Assembly (NCBI RefSeq): GCF_009905375.1
Contig: NC_133657.1
Span: forward strand, 41,349,853-41,413,852
DNA length: 64,000 nt
Origin: Apium graveolens
Lineage: Eukaryota; Streptophyta; Magnoliopsida; Apiales; Apiaceae
Direction of reading: 5' to 3'
The first letter of the stretch is position 1; every line of letters starts with the position of its first letter. Of the stretch, positions 1-10,730 are shown piece by piece. Position numbers and translations under genes: made by a program. The notes beneath the pieces were generated by a model, which saw only the letters and a program-made list of their open reading frames with translations, had not been told where the DNA came from and did no database searches.

Positions 1-198
1 TACCCAACAATTACAAAATCATACAAATATCTCATTGATCAGTAGCACAAAATCCCTCATCTCACATATAAACAACTCTCATGACTATGAATGATTCCAC
101 CCGAGCATAATAATGCCGTAAACAACTCTAAAACCCATTTATAATACATACACATGCTAACACAATGTAGTAATATAACCACACAGGTAGATAACTAA
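1..198. other. Unassigned AT-rich flank
   Basis: AT-rich DNA before the first LTR. No ORF, RNA gene or LTR terminus is visible. It may belong to another, unrecognised repeat into which element A inserted. Confidence 0.4.
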
Positions 199-273
199 TG
201 TTAAGAATATGTGGTGAACTTGATGATAAGTAAACAAAACAATTAGTAGATATCATTTAGTGTATTTGTAATT

Positions 274-602
274 TTGAACGGATGATCACTTCAACATCCA
301 TTGAAAGTGTAGCTTATGTAATAATAAGTTTAGTAGCACATTTCTACATATTGTAATGCCTTAGTGAACTAGATGTTGTAGAATGTTTAAGTCATGTTGA
401 CTACAAGATTGATATGCAAGATAGGTTGGTTAATTATAAATATTAGATGCCTTGTAATCTTGTATAAATGAAATGAAGTTAACTGCCATGAAGACAGTCT
501 CAACGGATGTTTCACTAGGCTTCAATGGATGATCAACTATAGTTTTAACGGATGCTTCACATAGTTTTAATGGATGATCCAATGAAGTTTCAATGGATGA
601 TC
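274..602 (+). repeat. Dispersed TTCAAYGGATGATC words in the A LTR
   Basis: Copies lie at about 274-287, 498-509, 521-534, 543-554, 565-580 and 588-602, in the same direction and unevenly spaced. The reverse-complement form, ATCCGTTGAA or ATCCGTCGAA, recurs in the coding and 3' spacer parts of the same element. Confidence 0.75.
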
Positions 603-826
603 AAATTCAAAAGAGCAGTTGATAGTGACTTGACAGTCACATGCGTTGATTGTATGCAAATGGAATGTGGCAGCCTAATTCAGGTTTTAGAGAACAGAGA
701 AGCATTTCCATTTCCATGCTAAATTGAAGATATTCAAATATGCTGGATTTAGAAATGAAGAAGCATGAGATTAGACTAGAAACATTTTGTCTTATTTGTT
801 TGTCTCTTTATCATGTAACTTGGTGT

Positions 827-834
827 TATATAAA
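827..834 (+). promoter_or_regulatory. TATA box of the A LTR
   Basis: TATATAAA in the context GTGTTATATAAACC lies about 375 bp before the LTR end. That is the usual place for the U3/R boundary of a copia LTR. Confidence 0.65.
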
Positions 835-1206
835 CCAAGAGTAACAAGTAGAACTAAATCCAAGTAAGTAAGCAATTACCAGAGAAATAGAAAAGGCTAC
901 ATCTGTAAAGAATTTCTCTGTTCTTTGTGAGTTCAACTTGTAAGTAGTTGTGTACAACATTATAACACAAAGTTCTCTTTTTAATATATATCTCTGGTGG
1001 AAAAGTTCAATCCACCAGAAAGTTTTTAAGTACTTGTATTTAATTACTCCTTGATTTGATTTCTTTACTACTTTCATTCCGCACCATTGCTAAATCAAAC
1101 ACATTTATATATTCATAGTAGAACTGTTCTTAAAATTGAGAATAAGCCAGAATTACATTGAAACCCCCTTCTGTAATTCTTTGTTAAATTGTTTGGGAAT
1201 AAAAAT

Positions 1207-1218
1207 TGGTATCAGAGT
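1207..1218 (+). other. Primer-binding site of element A
   Basis: TGGTATCAGAGT matches the 3' end of initiator tRNA-Met with one late mismatch. It marks the end of the 5' LTR. Confidence 0.85.
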
Positions 1219-1264
1219 TTGCTCTTGAAGAACAAAGAGTTTAAAGATCACAACAACTAACACG

Positions 1265-1534
1265 ATGAGCAGAAACGATGTTGGAGTAAAAATTCCATTT
1301 ATGGACAAAGACAACTATCACCATTGGAAGGTGAAGATGCACATGCATCTCCTCTCTCAAGATGAAGAATATGTGGACTGCATTGAGAAAGGTCCACATG
1401 TCCCTATGAGAGCTGCAACAGGAAATGAGCCATCCATCCAAAAGCCTAGAGCATAATGGTTTATCCAGATATTGAACAAGTTCATAAGCATAAGAAGGCC
1501 ATTAACATTTTTGTTTAATGGTGTTGATGGTGAC
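1265..1534 (+). pseudogene. Element A gag, N-terminal part
   Basis: The ATG lies about 58 nt after the primer-binding site. The first 63 codons are open and read like a copia Gag start (IPFMDKDNYHHWKVKM, the W-K-M motif of the UBN2/retrotrans_gag family). A TAA at 1454-1456 and a shift near 1510-1515 break it. The frame that resumes ends in a Gag-like NGVDGD at the B insertion point and continues as MFDNI at 22090. Gag would form the particle shell around the RNA. Confidence 0.85.
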
Positions 1535-2148
1535 TGTTAGGTCACACACACACTGTAGAGGGGGTGAATACAGTGTATAGTACACTCAAATCGAACTTTA
1601 AGATCTTAAGTAACAGAAAACAAACTTTATTGAAACAATAAACTCTGTTACAGTATGGAACTGTTACCTCTCAGTGATGAACAAATATCACGAGAGCTGA
1701 TAGGGTTATATAGAATAATAACTTCGATAATGATAACACTTATAGTGTAAACCCTATGCCTGTGTTTATATACTACACAGTTACAAGATAATCGCTAATT
1801 GATATGGAATATAATTCTGCTTCCTAAAATATATCAATCAGATATCTTTTCTTCCAAGTATTCCATTCTTCACGGAATTCCTTCTTCATGCATATCTCTT
1901 CTTATGTTTATCTCGATCTTCTTTCCTTTAATCAGCTACTGTCCTTATCTGATTGTCCTTCAGCACTTAAGTTCTGATATCTATCTTCTGATGATTATCT
2001 CCTGATAATATAAGTACTGATATCCTTAAGTCCTGACTTCCAGTATAAGTACTGATCAACAGTTAAGTACTGATTTATCCTGTTCACGTAAGATCTGAAA
2101 GCTAAACATAAAACATATTAGCCATGACATTATCAAATATATCTAACA
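1535..2148 (-). repeat. Element B 3' LTR
   Basis: 614 bp, with termini TGTTAG and CTAACA in plus reading. It matches 21475-22088 except for about two substitutions. The TATA box is at 1765-1772 on the minus strand. It is rich in AGTTCTGAT / AGTACTGAT words. A 68-codon plus-strand ORF, present in both LTR copies, is only LTR sequence. Confidence 0.97.
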
Positions 2149-2163
2149 ATCTCCCCCAACTTG
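2149..2163 (-). other. Polypurine tract of element B
   Basis: On the minus strand CAAGTTGGGGGAGAT lies directly against the 3' LTR. This is the plus-strand priming site. The wording is the same as in element D (53177-53191). Confidence 0.9.
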
Positions 2164-2356
2164 TAAATTAACAAAATATACAAGTTTAACAGATATTTGA
2201 TGATGTCAACAACATTAAGTACAAATGCATGAGAAATAGACTAGATAACTACAACTTACAGTCCTTAAAGTTTTTACCAATTTCAACTTCTGATAACAAC
2301 TTCAATCTGTATAAATATCATAATTTAAGCAGTTGTAGATCTTTAACTTGGCTTCT

Positions 2357-5300
2357 TCATTTTCTGATCTCTCTGATGTCAGGAGTTGTTCTGAGATAGT
2401 TCTTCAACAAACATTTCTCAGCATATCTTAGTTCATCAATCATTCTCCTTTTAACACCTTTAAACTCTGCAGTATCTTCACCAGTTTGAATGATTGCAGC
2501 TCTGAGATCATTAATCTTTGCTTTTCTTAACTCCTGATCTAGTCTTATGACATAAGCTTTGTCAGATTCAAGATTGAATTCAAGTCCCTTAATACCAAGA
2601 TACGTTCTAATCTGTGCAGTATTAGGCTTCATATCAACAATATCACCATTGTGATCTCTGTACTTTGGAACATATATGTTGTCAGACTTAACAGAATAAA
2701 GCCTTTTCTGTCTCTGAATCTGTTCTTTTAAGTAGTTTGCAGCAGTCTCTGTTATTCTGTCATCCACTTGAAGTAAGAAAAGTACATGCTCCAATTCTTC
2801 AAAATACTTCAAAGGAATGGCATTTTGTCTTATATGATAAACCCTACCATCTGTCATGAAATACAACATGATGTATTCTTTCAAGTAGGTATGGTAAACC
2901 ATCTGTACAGATTCCAGTTGATTCAATCTCTCAGGAGTTGCTCCAATACCTGGTTCACTCAAGGAAGTTGGATCATTGGTAGTGTTGTGTACTCTTCTTT
3001 CATCAGCACTTCCCAATCCAGTTTTATCTCTAGCTTCCTTTCCAGTAACTACTCTTGCTTCAAAACCACTTGCAGTAGTCTTCAAAGATTGAGTCTGTTT
3101 TGCTTTAGTGAATCCTGGTAGGAGTGTTTTAGTTCTATTTTCTGATATCAAGTTAACTTGAGCACTGTCAGAGGTTACTTGCTTCTTCTGAATATCAGAA
3201 CTTACAATTTCTTGACTCTGAACAACTTGAGCCATGTCAGAGGTTGTTTTAAGAACTTTTCTTGTAGTCAGAGCAAGATCATCTTTTCCATCAATAATTT
3301 CTTCTTCCTCAGGAGGTACATAAGGCTTGATAGGTTCACCAACCTTTTCTTTACCCTTGGATCTTGGATCTATCTGTGGTTGTGATCTAGCCAAAGTTGC
3401 TTCAGTATGTATCCTTTGTTTGATCATAATGCCTTTAGGTTTTGGAAGTAACTTTTTACCAGAAGCTTCAGATTTAGATGTGACTTTCTCTGATTTAAGT
3501 CTGGCTTCTTCTTCCTTTAAAATTTCCAAGTTCATCCCTGGATTTTCTTGAAGAAATAACTGTCTTGACATTTCCTCATCAAGATCTAGAAGTTCATCAG
3601 AACTTATCCTTTTACCAGCAGCAGAACTTATTCTTTTCCCAGTATCAGAACTTGTCCTGTGACTAGCTTGTCTTGATGTAAACCTTCTACCTTGACTATG
3701 ACCACTACCCATTCCAGAGGTTCCTTGGTCATCTTTTCCATCATCCTTTCCTTGCAGTGTCTTGTTGGTTTTGCATTTGGACTTAATTACCTTCTCCCCC
3801 TTTTTGGCATCAGTAGGTAATAAAAGAGAGATAAGTAGTTCCACTGAGGTCTGGATTTCAGTAAGTTGCGATTGCTGAGAAGCTTGATTTGTCAGAATTT
3901 GATCAATCTGAGCTTGTTGCTTCTCTTGAGTTTTCTCAATATAAGCAACCCTGTCAATGGTAGGTTGGAAGAACTTTTTCTTATCAATTTTCCAAACTTG
4001 TTCCTGTTTGATAAAGTTCTCCTGAATCTTGTGTAGCTCTGCATGAGTATTGGAATGAAGACCTTGTAGATGTTTAGTACTCAATGCAGTGACTCTAAGC
4101 TGGGTTTTAAAATCATCAGAATTTAACATTTCATCAGCTTTAGTCAAGTGCTCAGCAAGATGTAAAGCATTTGGAACACATGAAACTGATTTCCATTCCT
4201 TAGTCCACTCCTGACCTGCAGGAGTTTCACTCCAAGGTACTGGTGCATCCCTGATAACAAACTCCTTTACCAGTTCAGACTTAGGAAGAGTCGGTGGAGG
4301 AGTATGTCCTGAAGGACCTGCTTCATCAGCATCTACAGTTGTAGCAGCTTCACCAGTATCTCCAACATTTGCAGCATCAGAACTTAAAGAATCAGTATCT
4401 TCTGATAAGACAACAGTGTGAGTAGCAATGGAGGCTTCAGCATCCTCTAATTGCTGATCTGATACTAAGTTCTGATCAACAGCCATATCCTGATGCTCAC
4501 CTAAAATCTGATCATCAGCATCTTGATGCAGATAAGGTGTTGTTGATAACTCTGGAGTTTGAACATCATCAATAACAGGTGTTGTGGAAGTATTATTTGT
4601 TGTTGGAGCTTCTAAGAAAAGTATTTCAGGCACAACCAGGTTCTGAATATTAATTTCAGCACTTGTGCCTGGATCAACAAGAGACACAGATGGTGAGTTA
4701 GCCTTGTCAGATACAGCTTCTTGAGATGGAGTTGATGGAGAAGAAGTGACTGGAGCAAATTCCTTGCCTTGTGAGATCAGAGATTCCTGATCCCCTTCCT
4801 TAGCTGCTTCCTCCTCATCATCTGAAACTGGCCTTTGTGCCCTCTGTTTCTTGTACTTCCTTGTTGATTTGGATTCCTTGGGAGTTTCAGGAACTATCAT
4901 ACGTCTAAGCCTCTTGAGAAGCCTAGAACCCCCAATTACAGAATCCTTCTGAGAAGTTGCTTTCTCAGCTTCAACCACCACAGGTTCTGAAGAAGGAATC
5001 TGTTCCTCAGAATCTGATTCATCTCTCAAAGTAAATCTCCTTCTCTTTTGAGGTGTTTGAGGAACAGTTTTTGTTCTCTTTGGCTTAGAGGATGGAGACT
5101 TCACAGTAGGTGCTGAAGAAGAAGGTTGAGCAGTCTGTGAAGTGGAGAGATAGGATTTGAGATAAGTTCTGAGGGTAGGTTGAGTAGAATGAGAGGTAGG
5201 TACTGAGGTTGATGGATTTTGATTATGGTGAGTTGGTTGAACATTTGAGTAAACAGATTTGTAAGTAGCAGGATCAGCATTTACCAGAATCTGTTTCACA

Positions 5301-6067
5301 GACTGAGGAATCTGTAATTGTCTCACCATTGATTTCTTTGTGTCAGCATTTACCAGGTCATTAAAGTACCTTTTTGCAACCTTAAAAGGTGGGGTTTGAG
5401 TGCTAACTAAATGAGGTTCATCAGTACAGTAAGTGTAAATAAGTTGACAGAATCTAGCAAAATAAACAACATCTCGATCCTCTGTCATCCTATCCCCAAT
5501 AAAACCAATTATTCCAGTTGCAAAATCAAAATGAGTTTGATGGATAATTGCATACCCTATGTGCTGACTCAGAATTGGGATAGCATCAAAATTTGAACAT
5601 TTGTTCCCAAAAGCTTTGGTGATGCAATCAAAGAAGAAACTCCATTCTCTTCTGATATTAGCCCGTTTCAACTGTCCAAGTTTCGTCAGACTCTTTTCAT
5701 ATCCCAATTCAGCCATTAACTCCCGAAGGGCTGAGTCCTCTGGAACTGAGAAAGTACAATCCTCTGGAAGATATAAAGCCCTGCGTACTGTACCAGGAGT
5801 GACTACAAAAGATGAATCACCCACTTGGAAGATAATACTGGGAGTTCCACGGTTACCACCATCATCAAAAACGCCAGTCCTCCAGAACCTCAGAACTTGT
5901 TGACTTGAAAATAATTCAGGCTGAGTTAAGGCGTACCCAACCTCACTATGTGCAAGAAGATCTTGCACAAAGTGCAATTCAGATGGAGCTTCAACATGAT
6001 CAAGAATTGCAGCATAGTTGTTTGGAACAAACTTTGCTCCATCAATGATTAAATTCTTTGGTGCCAT
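2357..6067 (-). CDS. Third ORF (aORF) of element B, 1236 aa, function unknown
   Basis: An open frame between pol and the 3' LTR. The start is ATGGCACC, shared with element D. Residues about 1-270 form a conserved, probably globular region with landmarks FVPNNY, YALTQP, RFWRTGVFDDGG, VRRALYLPED, LGYEKSLTKLGQLKR, EWSFFFD, FDAIP and VYFARF. Residues about 280-600 are Ser/Thr/Pro/Glu-rich with basic clusters (KPKRTK, QKRRRF) that look like nuclear localisation signals. Residues about 640-755 are Gln/Lys/Leu-rich and probably coiled coil, ending in a run encoded by an internal AAAAAGGGGGAGAAGG tract. The last 200 or so residues are a second folded-looking region. I see no signal peptide or membrane segment, so a viral envelope is unlikely. 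From memory, similar ORFs occur in copia elements of Asteraceae, often under misleading host-gene names. Function is unknown; a nucleic-acid or particle partner role is only a guess. Confidence 0.85.
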   Translation of the reverse strand: MAPKNLIIDGAKFVPNNYAAILDHVEAPSELHFVQDLLAHSEVGYALTQPELFSSQQVLRFWRTGVFDDGGNRGTPSIIFQVGDSSFVVTPGTVRRALYLPEDCTFSVPEDSALRELMAELGYEKSLTKLGQLKRANIRREWSFFFDCITKAFGNKCSNFDAIPILSQHIGYAIIHQTHFDFATGIIGFIGDRMTEDRDVVYFARFCQLIYTYCTDEPHLVSTQTPPFKVAKRYFNDLVNADTKKSMVRQLQIPQSVKQILVNADPATYKSVYSNVQPTHHNQNPSTSVPTSHSTQPTLRTYLKSYLSTSQTAQPSSSAPTVKSPSSKPKRTKTVPQTPQKRRRFTLRDESDSEEQIPSSEPVVVEAEKATSQKDSVIGGSRLLKRLRRMIVPETPKESKSTRKYKKQRAQRPVSDDEEEAAKEGDQESLISQGKEFAPVTSSPSTPSQEAVSDKANSPSVSLVDPGTSAEINIQNLVVPEILFLEAPTTNNTSTTPVIDDVQTPELSTTPYLHQDADDQILGEHQDMAVDQNLVSDQQLEDAEASIATHTVVLSEDTDSLSSDAANVGDTGEAATTVDADEAGPSGHTPPPTLPKSELVKEFVIRDAPVPWSETPAGQEWTKEWKSVSCVPNALHLAEHLTKADEMLNSDDFKTQLRVTALSTKHLQGLHSNTHAELHKIQENFIKQEQVWKIDKKKFFQPTIDRVAYIEKTQEKQQAQIDQILTNQASQQSQLTEIQTSVELLISLLLPTDAKKGEKVIKSKCKTNKTLQGKDDGKDDQGTSGMGSGHSQGRRFTSRQASHRTSSDTGKRISSAAGKRISSDELLDLDEEMSRQLFLQENPGMNLEILKEEEARLKSEKVTSKSEASGKKLLPKPKGIMIKQRIHTEATLARSQPQIDPRSKGKEKVGEPIKPYVPPEEEEIIDGKDDLALTTRKVLKTTSDMAQVVQSQEIVSSDIQKKQVTSDSAQVNLISENRTKTLLPGFTKAKQTQSLKTTASGFEARVVTGKEARDKTGLGSADERRVHNTTNDPTSLSEPGIGATPERLNQLESVQMVYHTYLKEYIMLYFMTDGRVYHIRQNAIPLKYFEELEHVLFLLQVDDRITETAANYLKEQIQRQKRLYSVKSDNIYVPKYRDHNGDIVDMKPNTAQIRTYLGIKGLEFNLESDKAYVIRLDQELRKAKINDLRAAIIQTGEDTAEFKGVKRRMIDELRYAEKCLLKNYLRTTPDIREIRK

Positions 6068-6223
6068 GTGAAAAAAAATTGAGAATTAAGTATGCCTGAT
6101 AGGTGTTTGATATAATATCTGTATGAAAACAACGGAAATAGTAAAGTGAAGGAGAGTAAAAGTAAGAAGAGAGATAAAAGATGAAGAAATTAAAAAGATT
6201 AAAGAAATCTTCTCTCTGCTGTA

Positions 6224-6229
6224 CTTATA
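6224..6229 (-). promoter_or_regulatory. TATA-like box before the third ORF of B
   Basis: Minus-strand TTTTGTATAAGTACAG lies about 160 nt upstream of the ORF start at 6067. A TATA-like box at a similar distance precedes the same ORF in D, and one lies before the cut in A. Confidence 0.5.
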
Positions 6230-6744
6230 CAAAAAATATTACCGTTGGACACCTGTCAGACATGCAGTAATAACGGATAGTTACTGGGCTCGAGAAAACA
6301 GTAATCATTACTTACCCATTTACCGAGTTTCAAGGAAAAACTGTTCCATTTATCAAGGGAAACAATTCAAATTTTAACCCGTTATCACTGATTGAATTAT
6401 TTGTCACTGCAACATTAATATTCTGAAAATAAATCATGTTAAAAATGACCGAGATAATTTCGATGAATAAGTGCTGACAGAGAATCAGAACTTAAATAAA
6501 AACAAAATTTAAATGGTCATCAGAATATCAATCAGGATTTATCAACACAAGATAAAATAACTCAGAGACAAAATCTTGAAGTAAAAACAGTTTTCATTAA
6601 TATATCAAGTCAATACATTTATGAAATGGAAATTACATCAATACAAGATTTTCCCTAAGCTTCTAATCCTAACGTCAACAGCTTTAGTCCTAGCTAAGAA
6701 GCCTAACAAAGTTGATGATGAAGAAGAACAGGAAGAAGACGAGA

Positions 6745-7020
6745 TTAAGTCATCTTCCTCTTCCTATCTTCGACGAACAAGATGGCGAGTCGTATGATTC
6801 GCTCTTGCTGACGGATAGCTTCCCGCCTTTCCTCCTCCAATCGCTCCAGATGGCAATGGTAATCCATATAGAAGAATAGAAGGTGAGTCAGCACCTCCTG
6901 TGGGACAGAATCCTAGATCTCCTCAGGAATGGCTGTTACATGCCACTCCTGCTGCCAATCGACATAACTTAGCTCCATTGTGAAGGTTTGGTTGTTCAAA
7001 AATATGTTGTATCGAACCAT
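6745..7020 (-). pseudogene. Small extra ORF in the B spacer, about 91 codons with one TAG
   Basis: On the minus strand an ATG at 7020 opens a frame that runs to a TAA at 6747-6745, broken once by TAG at codon 36 (6915-6913). The product begins MVRYNIFLNNQTF, has an aromatic stretch (YVDWQQEWHV), and after the stop continues with a Leu-rich part (HLLFFYMDY) and a charged helix-like segment (LEEERREAIRQQ) ending in RKRK. A clear TATATAAG lies 73-80 nt upstream. I do not recognise the protein. That coding character continues for 55 codons past the TAG suggests a once-functional small gene recently inactivated, rather than a chance ORF. No equivalent is visible in element D. Confidence 0.45.
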
Positions 7021-7092
7021 TGTGTTTTTGATAGAAGAAGGAGGATAAGTGTGTGAGAAGAATGTGATGGAAAGACTGATGTGAAGTGGTTG

Positions 7093-7100
7093 CTTATATA
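7093..7100 (-). promoter_or_regulatory. TATA box before the small ORF of B
   Basis: Minus-strand CTTGCCTATATAAGCAACC is a near-ideal plant TATA context, about 75 nt before the ATG at 7020. Confidence 0.55.
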
Positions 7101-8450
7101 GGCAAGAGAATGCCAAGAGACGCAAAGATATTTAATGCTGACAGGTAGAATTAATTCTACCTCGTCTCCCTAGACTTTGAAAAAGAATAACAGTCATTGG
7201 AAAGAGGAAGCATGGTCTAGACCGCACAAAACACAAGAAATAGTGGTCTGTTCAAGTACAAATACCATTAATCCTAATCATAGTGACTATTAATCTTCCA
7301 CTTCAACATATTCGAGTACAAACTGAGACTGTTATCAAATTTTATTCAAAGATAAGCTAAGTAAAGGATTAGACTGAGAAATCAGAACTTAGACCTATAC
7401 CAGAACTTAACAGTCATCAGAACATAATTTCTTAACTCGAAAAAGGAATGCCTATCTTAGTAAATACTCATACAAGTTCTGAGTTATGGACGTCAGTACT
7501 TAATCATCAGAACGTGTAACTTAGAACTTGTCCTCAGAATTTGTGCAATAATGACACATTGACTGTTTTATCTAAAATAACATAGACCACCACAAAAATT
7601 TTCATCATTCAGACGGAGTGATTAGTGTGTGCATTAAGCTAAAAACAGACAAAGAGTAAAGTCTGATTCACTGCATTACATCTTAGAAATAAGGCATAAC
7701 TAAAATTTTGCTAAAGATCTGTCATTGTCCTGAAACCGACTGAAGAATGAGTTTATGCTTGAGTCCACCTCAACTATTTTGTGCTAATTTTATGCATCTT
7801 TTAAAATTCTATTTTACAGTGGTTTCTCAGTGTAAGTGAGTCACGACTGTTTATCAGAATTTATGCTATTTTCAGAGTATTTCTCCAGTAATCATAGAGT
7901 GTGAAAAGTCACCAAGAAAATATTTTGCTTTTCTGATGCATATTTACTTAATACCAGCAATGCACTTGGGTCATTCCTTCCATATTTTTACTCTAGATCT
8001 CAAAGGAGTACCTGATTTTAATCTTTGATCTTTTTGCTTTTGCTTTTGATAAGAGAGGTCTATCAGCACTTAGTACATTCAGCAGTTTTACTAGTATCAG
8101 AACTTAACAGATGAGTAGCATTATTCTAATTTGTGACTTAGTAATAAGATATACAAAGTGAACTTAACTAATCTCAATTATCAGAATTTGCTAGTGTCAT
8201 AAGTTTTCCACTGAAATAATTACTTCTTCCATGGAATCATTTGTTTATTGAAGACTACTAGGTCAGTATCTAGCACAGTTATCCTCATAGGATTGAATAG
8301 GTACTAGAACAGACATATCACTTATCAGAGTTTAGAAACATATATCAGACAACAGTCAGTACTTAAAGACATTTATCAATTAAGCACAGAATACACAATG
8401 AGATGAATTCTGTAAATACTGAGCATAAAGTCTGATAACACTGAACAAGT

Positions 8451-10730
8451 CTAAGCAGATTTAGAGAAGGAACCTGAAACCATTCCAAGTTCATTTACCA
8501 ATCTTGTAAAAGTAGCTTCACATAATGGTTTTGTGAAGATATCTGCCAACTGTTGATCTGTGGGAACAAAATGCAATTCCACTGTACCTTCATCCACATG
8601 TTCCCTGATGAAGTGGATGCTGATGTGCTTTGTCATTGAGTGTTGAACTGGATTACCTGTCATAGCAATAGCACTTTGATTATCACAGTAAATAGGGATT
8701 TTGAAATATGTTAACCCATAATCCAGTAACTGATTCTTCATCCAAAGAATCTGTGCACAACAGCTTTCTGCAGCAATATACTCTGCTTCTGCAGTTGATG
8801 TGGAAATTGACTTTTGTTTCTTGCTGTACCAAGAAACCAATCTGCCTCCAAGAAATTGGCAGCTTCCACTTGTGCTTTTCCTGTCAATTTTGCAACCTGC
8901 AAAATCTGTATCTGAGTAACCTATTAGTTTAAAATCTGATTCTCTAGGATACCATAATCCCACAGCAGTTGTTCCTTTAAGATACTTAAAGATTCTTTTT
9001 ACAGCTGTTAAGTGAGGTTCTCTTGGATCTGCTTGAAATCTTGCACAAAGACATGTAGCATACATGATATCAGGTCTACTAGCAGTTAAATAGAGTAGAG
9101 AGCCAATCATACCTCTGTAGTCAGTAATATCTACTGATTTACCGGTATCCTTATCCAGTTTTGTTGCAGTGGCCATTGGAGTGGATACACTTGTACAATC
9201 TTGCATTCCAAATTTCTTTAGCAAGTTTCTGGTGTACTTGGTTTGACAAATAAAAGTGCCTTCCTCATTCTGCTTGACTTGAAGGCCCAGAAAATAGCTA
9301 AGTTCCCCCATCATACTCATCTGATATCTTGACTGCATAAGTTTGGCAAACTTCTTGCAAAGTTTGTCATTTGTAGATCCTAAAATGATATCATCAACAT
9401 AAATCTGGACCAGAAGTAAGTCCTTTCCATGGTTGAGGTAGAACAGTGTTTTGTCTATTGTCCCTCTGTTGAATCCACTTTCCAGAAGAAACTGAGCTAA
9501 AGTCTCATACCATGCTCTAGGAGCTTGCTTAAGTCCATAAAGTGCTTTGTCAAGTCTGTAGACATAATCTGGATGTTTGGTATCTACAAAACCTGGAGGT
9601 TGTTCAACATATACCTCTTCCTCCAATTCTCCATTGAGAAAAGTACTTTTCACATCCATTTGAAAGACAGTAAACTTTTTGTGAGCAGCATAAGCCAAAA
9701 ATATCCTTATGGCTTCTAACCTAGCAACTGGTGCAAATGTTTCATCATAATCAATTCCCTCCTGTTGAGAATATCCTTTTGTAACCAGCCTTGCCTTATT
9801 CCTTGTAATTATGCCATCACTGTCAGTTTTGTTTCTGAATACCCACTTTGTACCAACAATAGATCTATTCTTTGGTCTTGGTACTAGGATCCAGACTTTG
9901 TTTCTTTCAAATTCATTCAACTCTTCCTGCATTGCTTGCACCCAATCAGCATCTTGAAGAGCTTCTTCCACTTTCTTTGGCTCAGTCTGAGAGAGAAAAG
10001 AATTGTAAAGACACTCATTTGAAGTACCTGTTCTAGTTCTGACACCTGCATCAGGATTTCCAATTATCAAATTAGGTGTATGTGATTTTGTCCACTTCCT
10101 TGCAGATGGAAGGTTTTCTCTAGAACTGGATGCTCCCCCATGATCCATGCTATCTTCATTTTCATTTTCTGATGCTCCCCCTGAAACTATGCTTTCTGAG
10201 TTGGATTCTTCAGTATTTAGATTTTCAGTACTATCAGAACTTGGCTTATTAGAACTTGACGAATCAGAACTTGAAGAGCCAGATACATGTTCGAATGTTT
10301 CTTGAGATGTGGTAGGATTTTGAGTATGTTCCCCCTGCATAGGAACATCTTCATTTAACGTAGTCACCACAGTTTCAATAACATTAGAGTTTAATCCATC
10401 AGAGTTTGCAGTATCAGGACTTAGATTGTCAGGATTTTCAGTATCAGAATATGAGTCTTCATTTTCAAATCTCAGCTGATCATGGTCAACGAAATCTTTA
10501 AGACCAGTGATCTTCTTGTCATCAAAAGAGACATTGATAGATTCCATGACCACTTTTGTTCTCAAATTATAGACTCTGAAGGCTTTTGTGGAAAGTGGAT
10601 ATCCAACAAAGATTCCTTCATCAGCTTTTAGATCAAACTTTGATAGCTGTTCAGGATGAGTCTTGAGAACAAAACACTTGCATCCAAATACATGAAAATA
10701 TTTCAGATTTGGCTTCTTTTTCTTCACCAT
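8451..10730 (-). pseudogene. Element B pol, reverse transcriptase and RNase H part
   Basis: A 759-codon open stretch in the frame after the second pol shift. It begins with the C-terminal integrase region ([12 protein letters not shown]), followed by a Ser/Asp/Asn-rich linker made largely of AGTTCTGAT words (coding SSD). RT follows with [20 protein letters not shown] and the catalytic YVDD at 9390-9401. RNase H has its Asp in [10 protein letters not shown] (about 8890-8918), Glu in [10 protein letters not shown] (about 8771-8795) and Asp in YCDNQSA (about 8670-8690). It ends with DIFTKPL and a TAG stop at 8451. Catalytic residues look intact, so this part could be functional if the frame were continuous. 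It copies genomic RNA into DNA inside the particle. Confidence 0.9.

Larger units (their letters stand above)
199..1204 (+). repeat. Element A 5' LTR
   Basis: The right end is fixed by the primer-binding site that follows after a two-base gap. The left end at TGTTAAG is inferred, because no 3' copy is in the window to compare. The LTR contains a TATA box, a C-rich CCCCCTTCT stretch near its 3' end as in the other copia LTRs here, and about six copies of a TTCAAYGGATGATC-like word between 274 and 602. Confidence 0.6.
6068..8450 (-). other. Spacer between pol and third ORF in element B
   Basis: 2.4 kb, mostly non-coding and rich in AGTTCTGAT-type words. It holds two TATA-like boxes on the minus strand (7093-7100 and 6224-6229) and a small broken ORF (7020-6745). 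The first part, just after pol, aligns by eye with the D spacer from 47730. The part with the small ORF has no counterpart that I can see in D. Confidence 0.7.

Noticed and set aside
1207..1218. tRNA gene
   Set aside because: Only the primer-binding complement of initiator tRNA-Met is present, here and at the other LTR ends; no cloverleaf.
1799..2005. 68-codon ORF, repeated at 21739-21945
   Set aside because: Inside both B LTRs and antisense to the element. Chance ORF.
2357..6067. Envelope gene
   Set aside because: No signal peptide, transmembrane segment or furin-type site is visible; the protein is charged, low in hydrophobic runs and has nuclear-type basic clusters.
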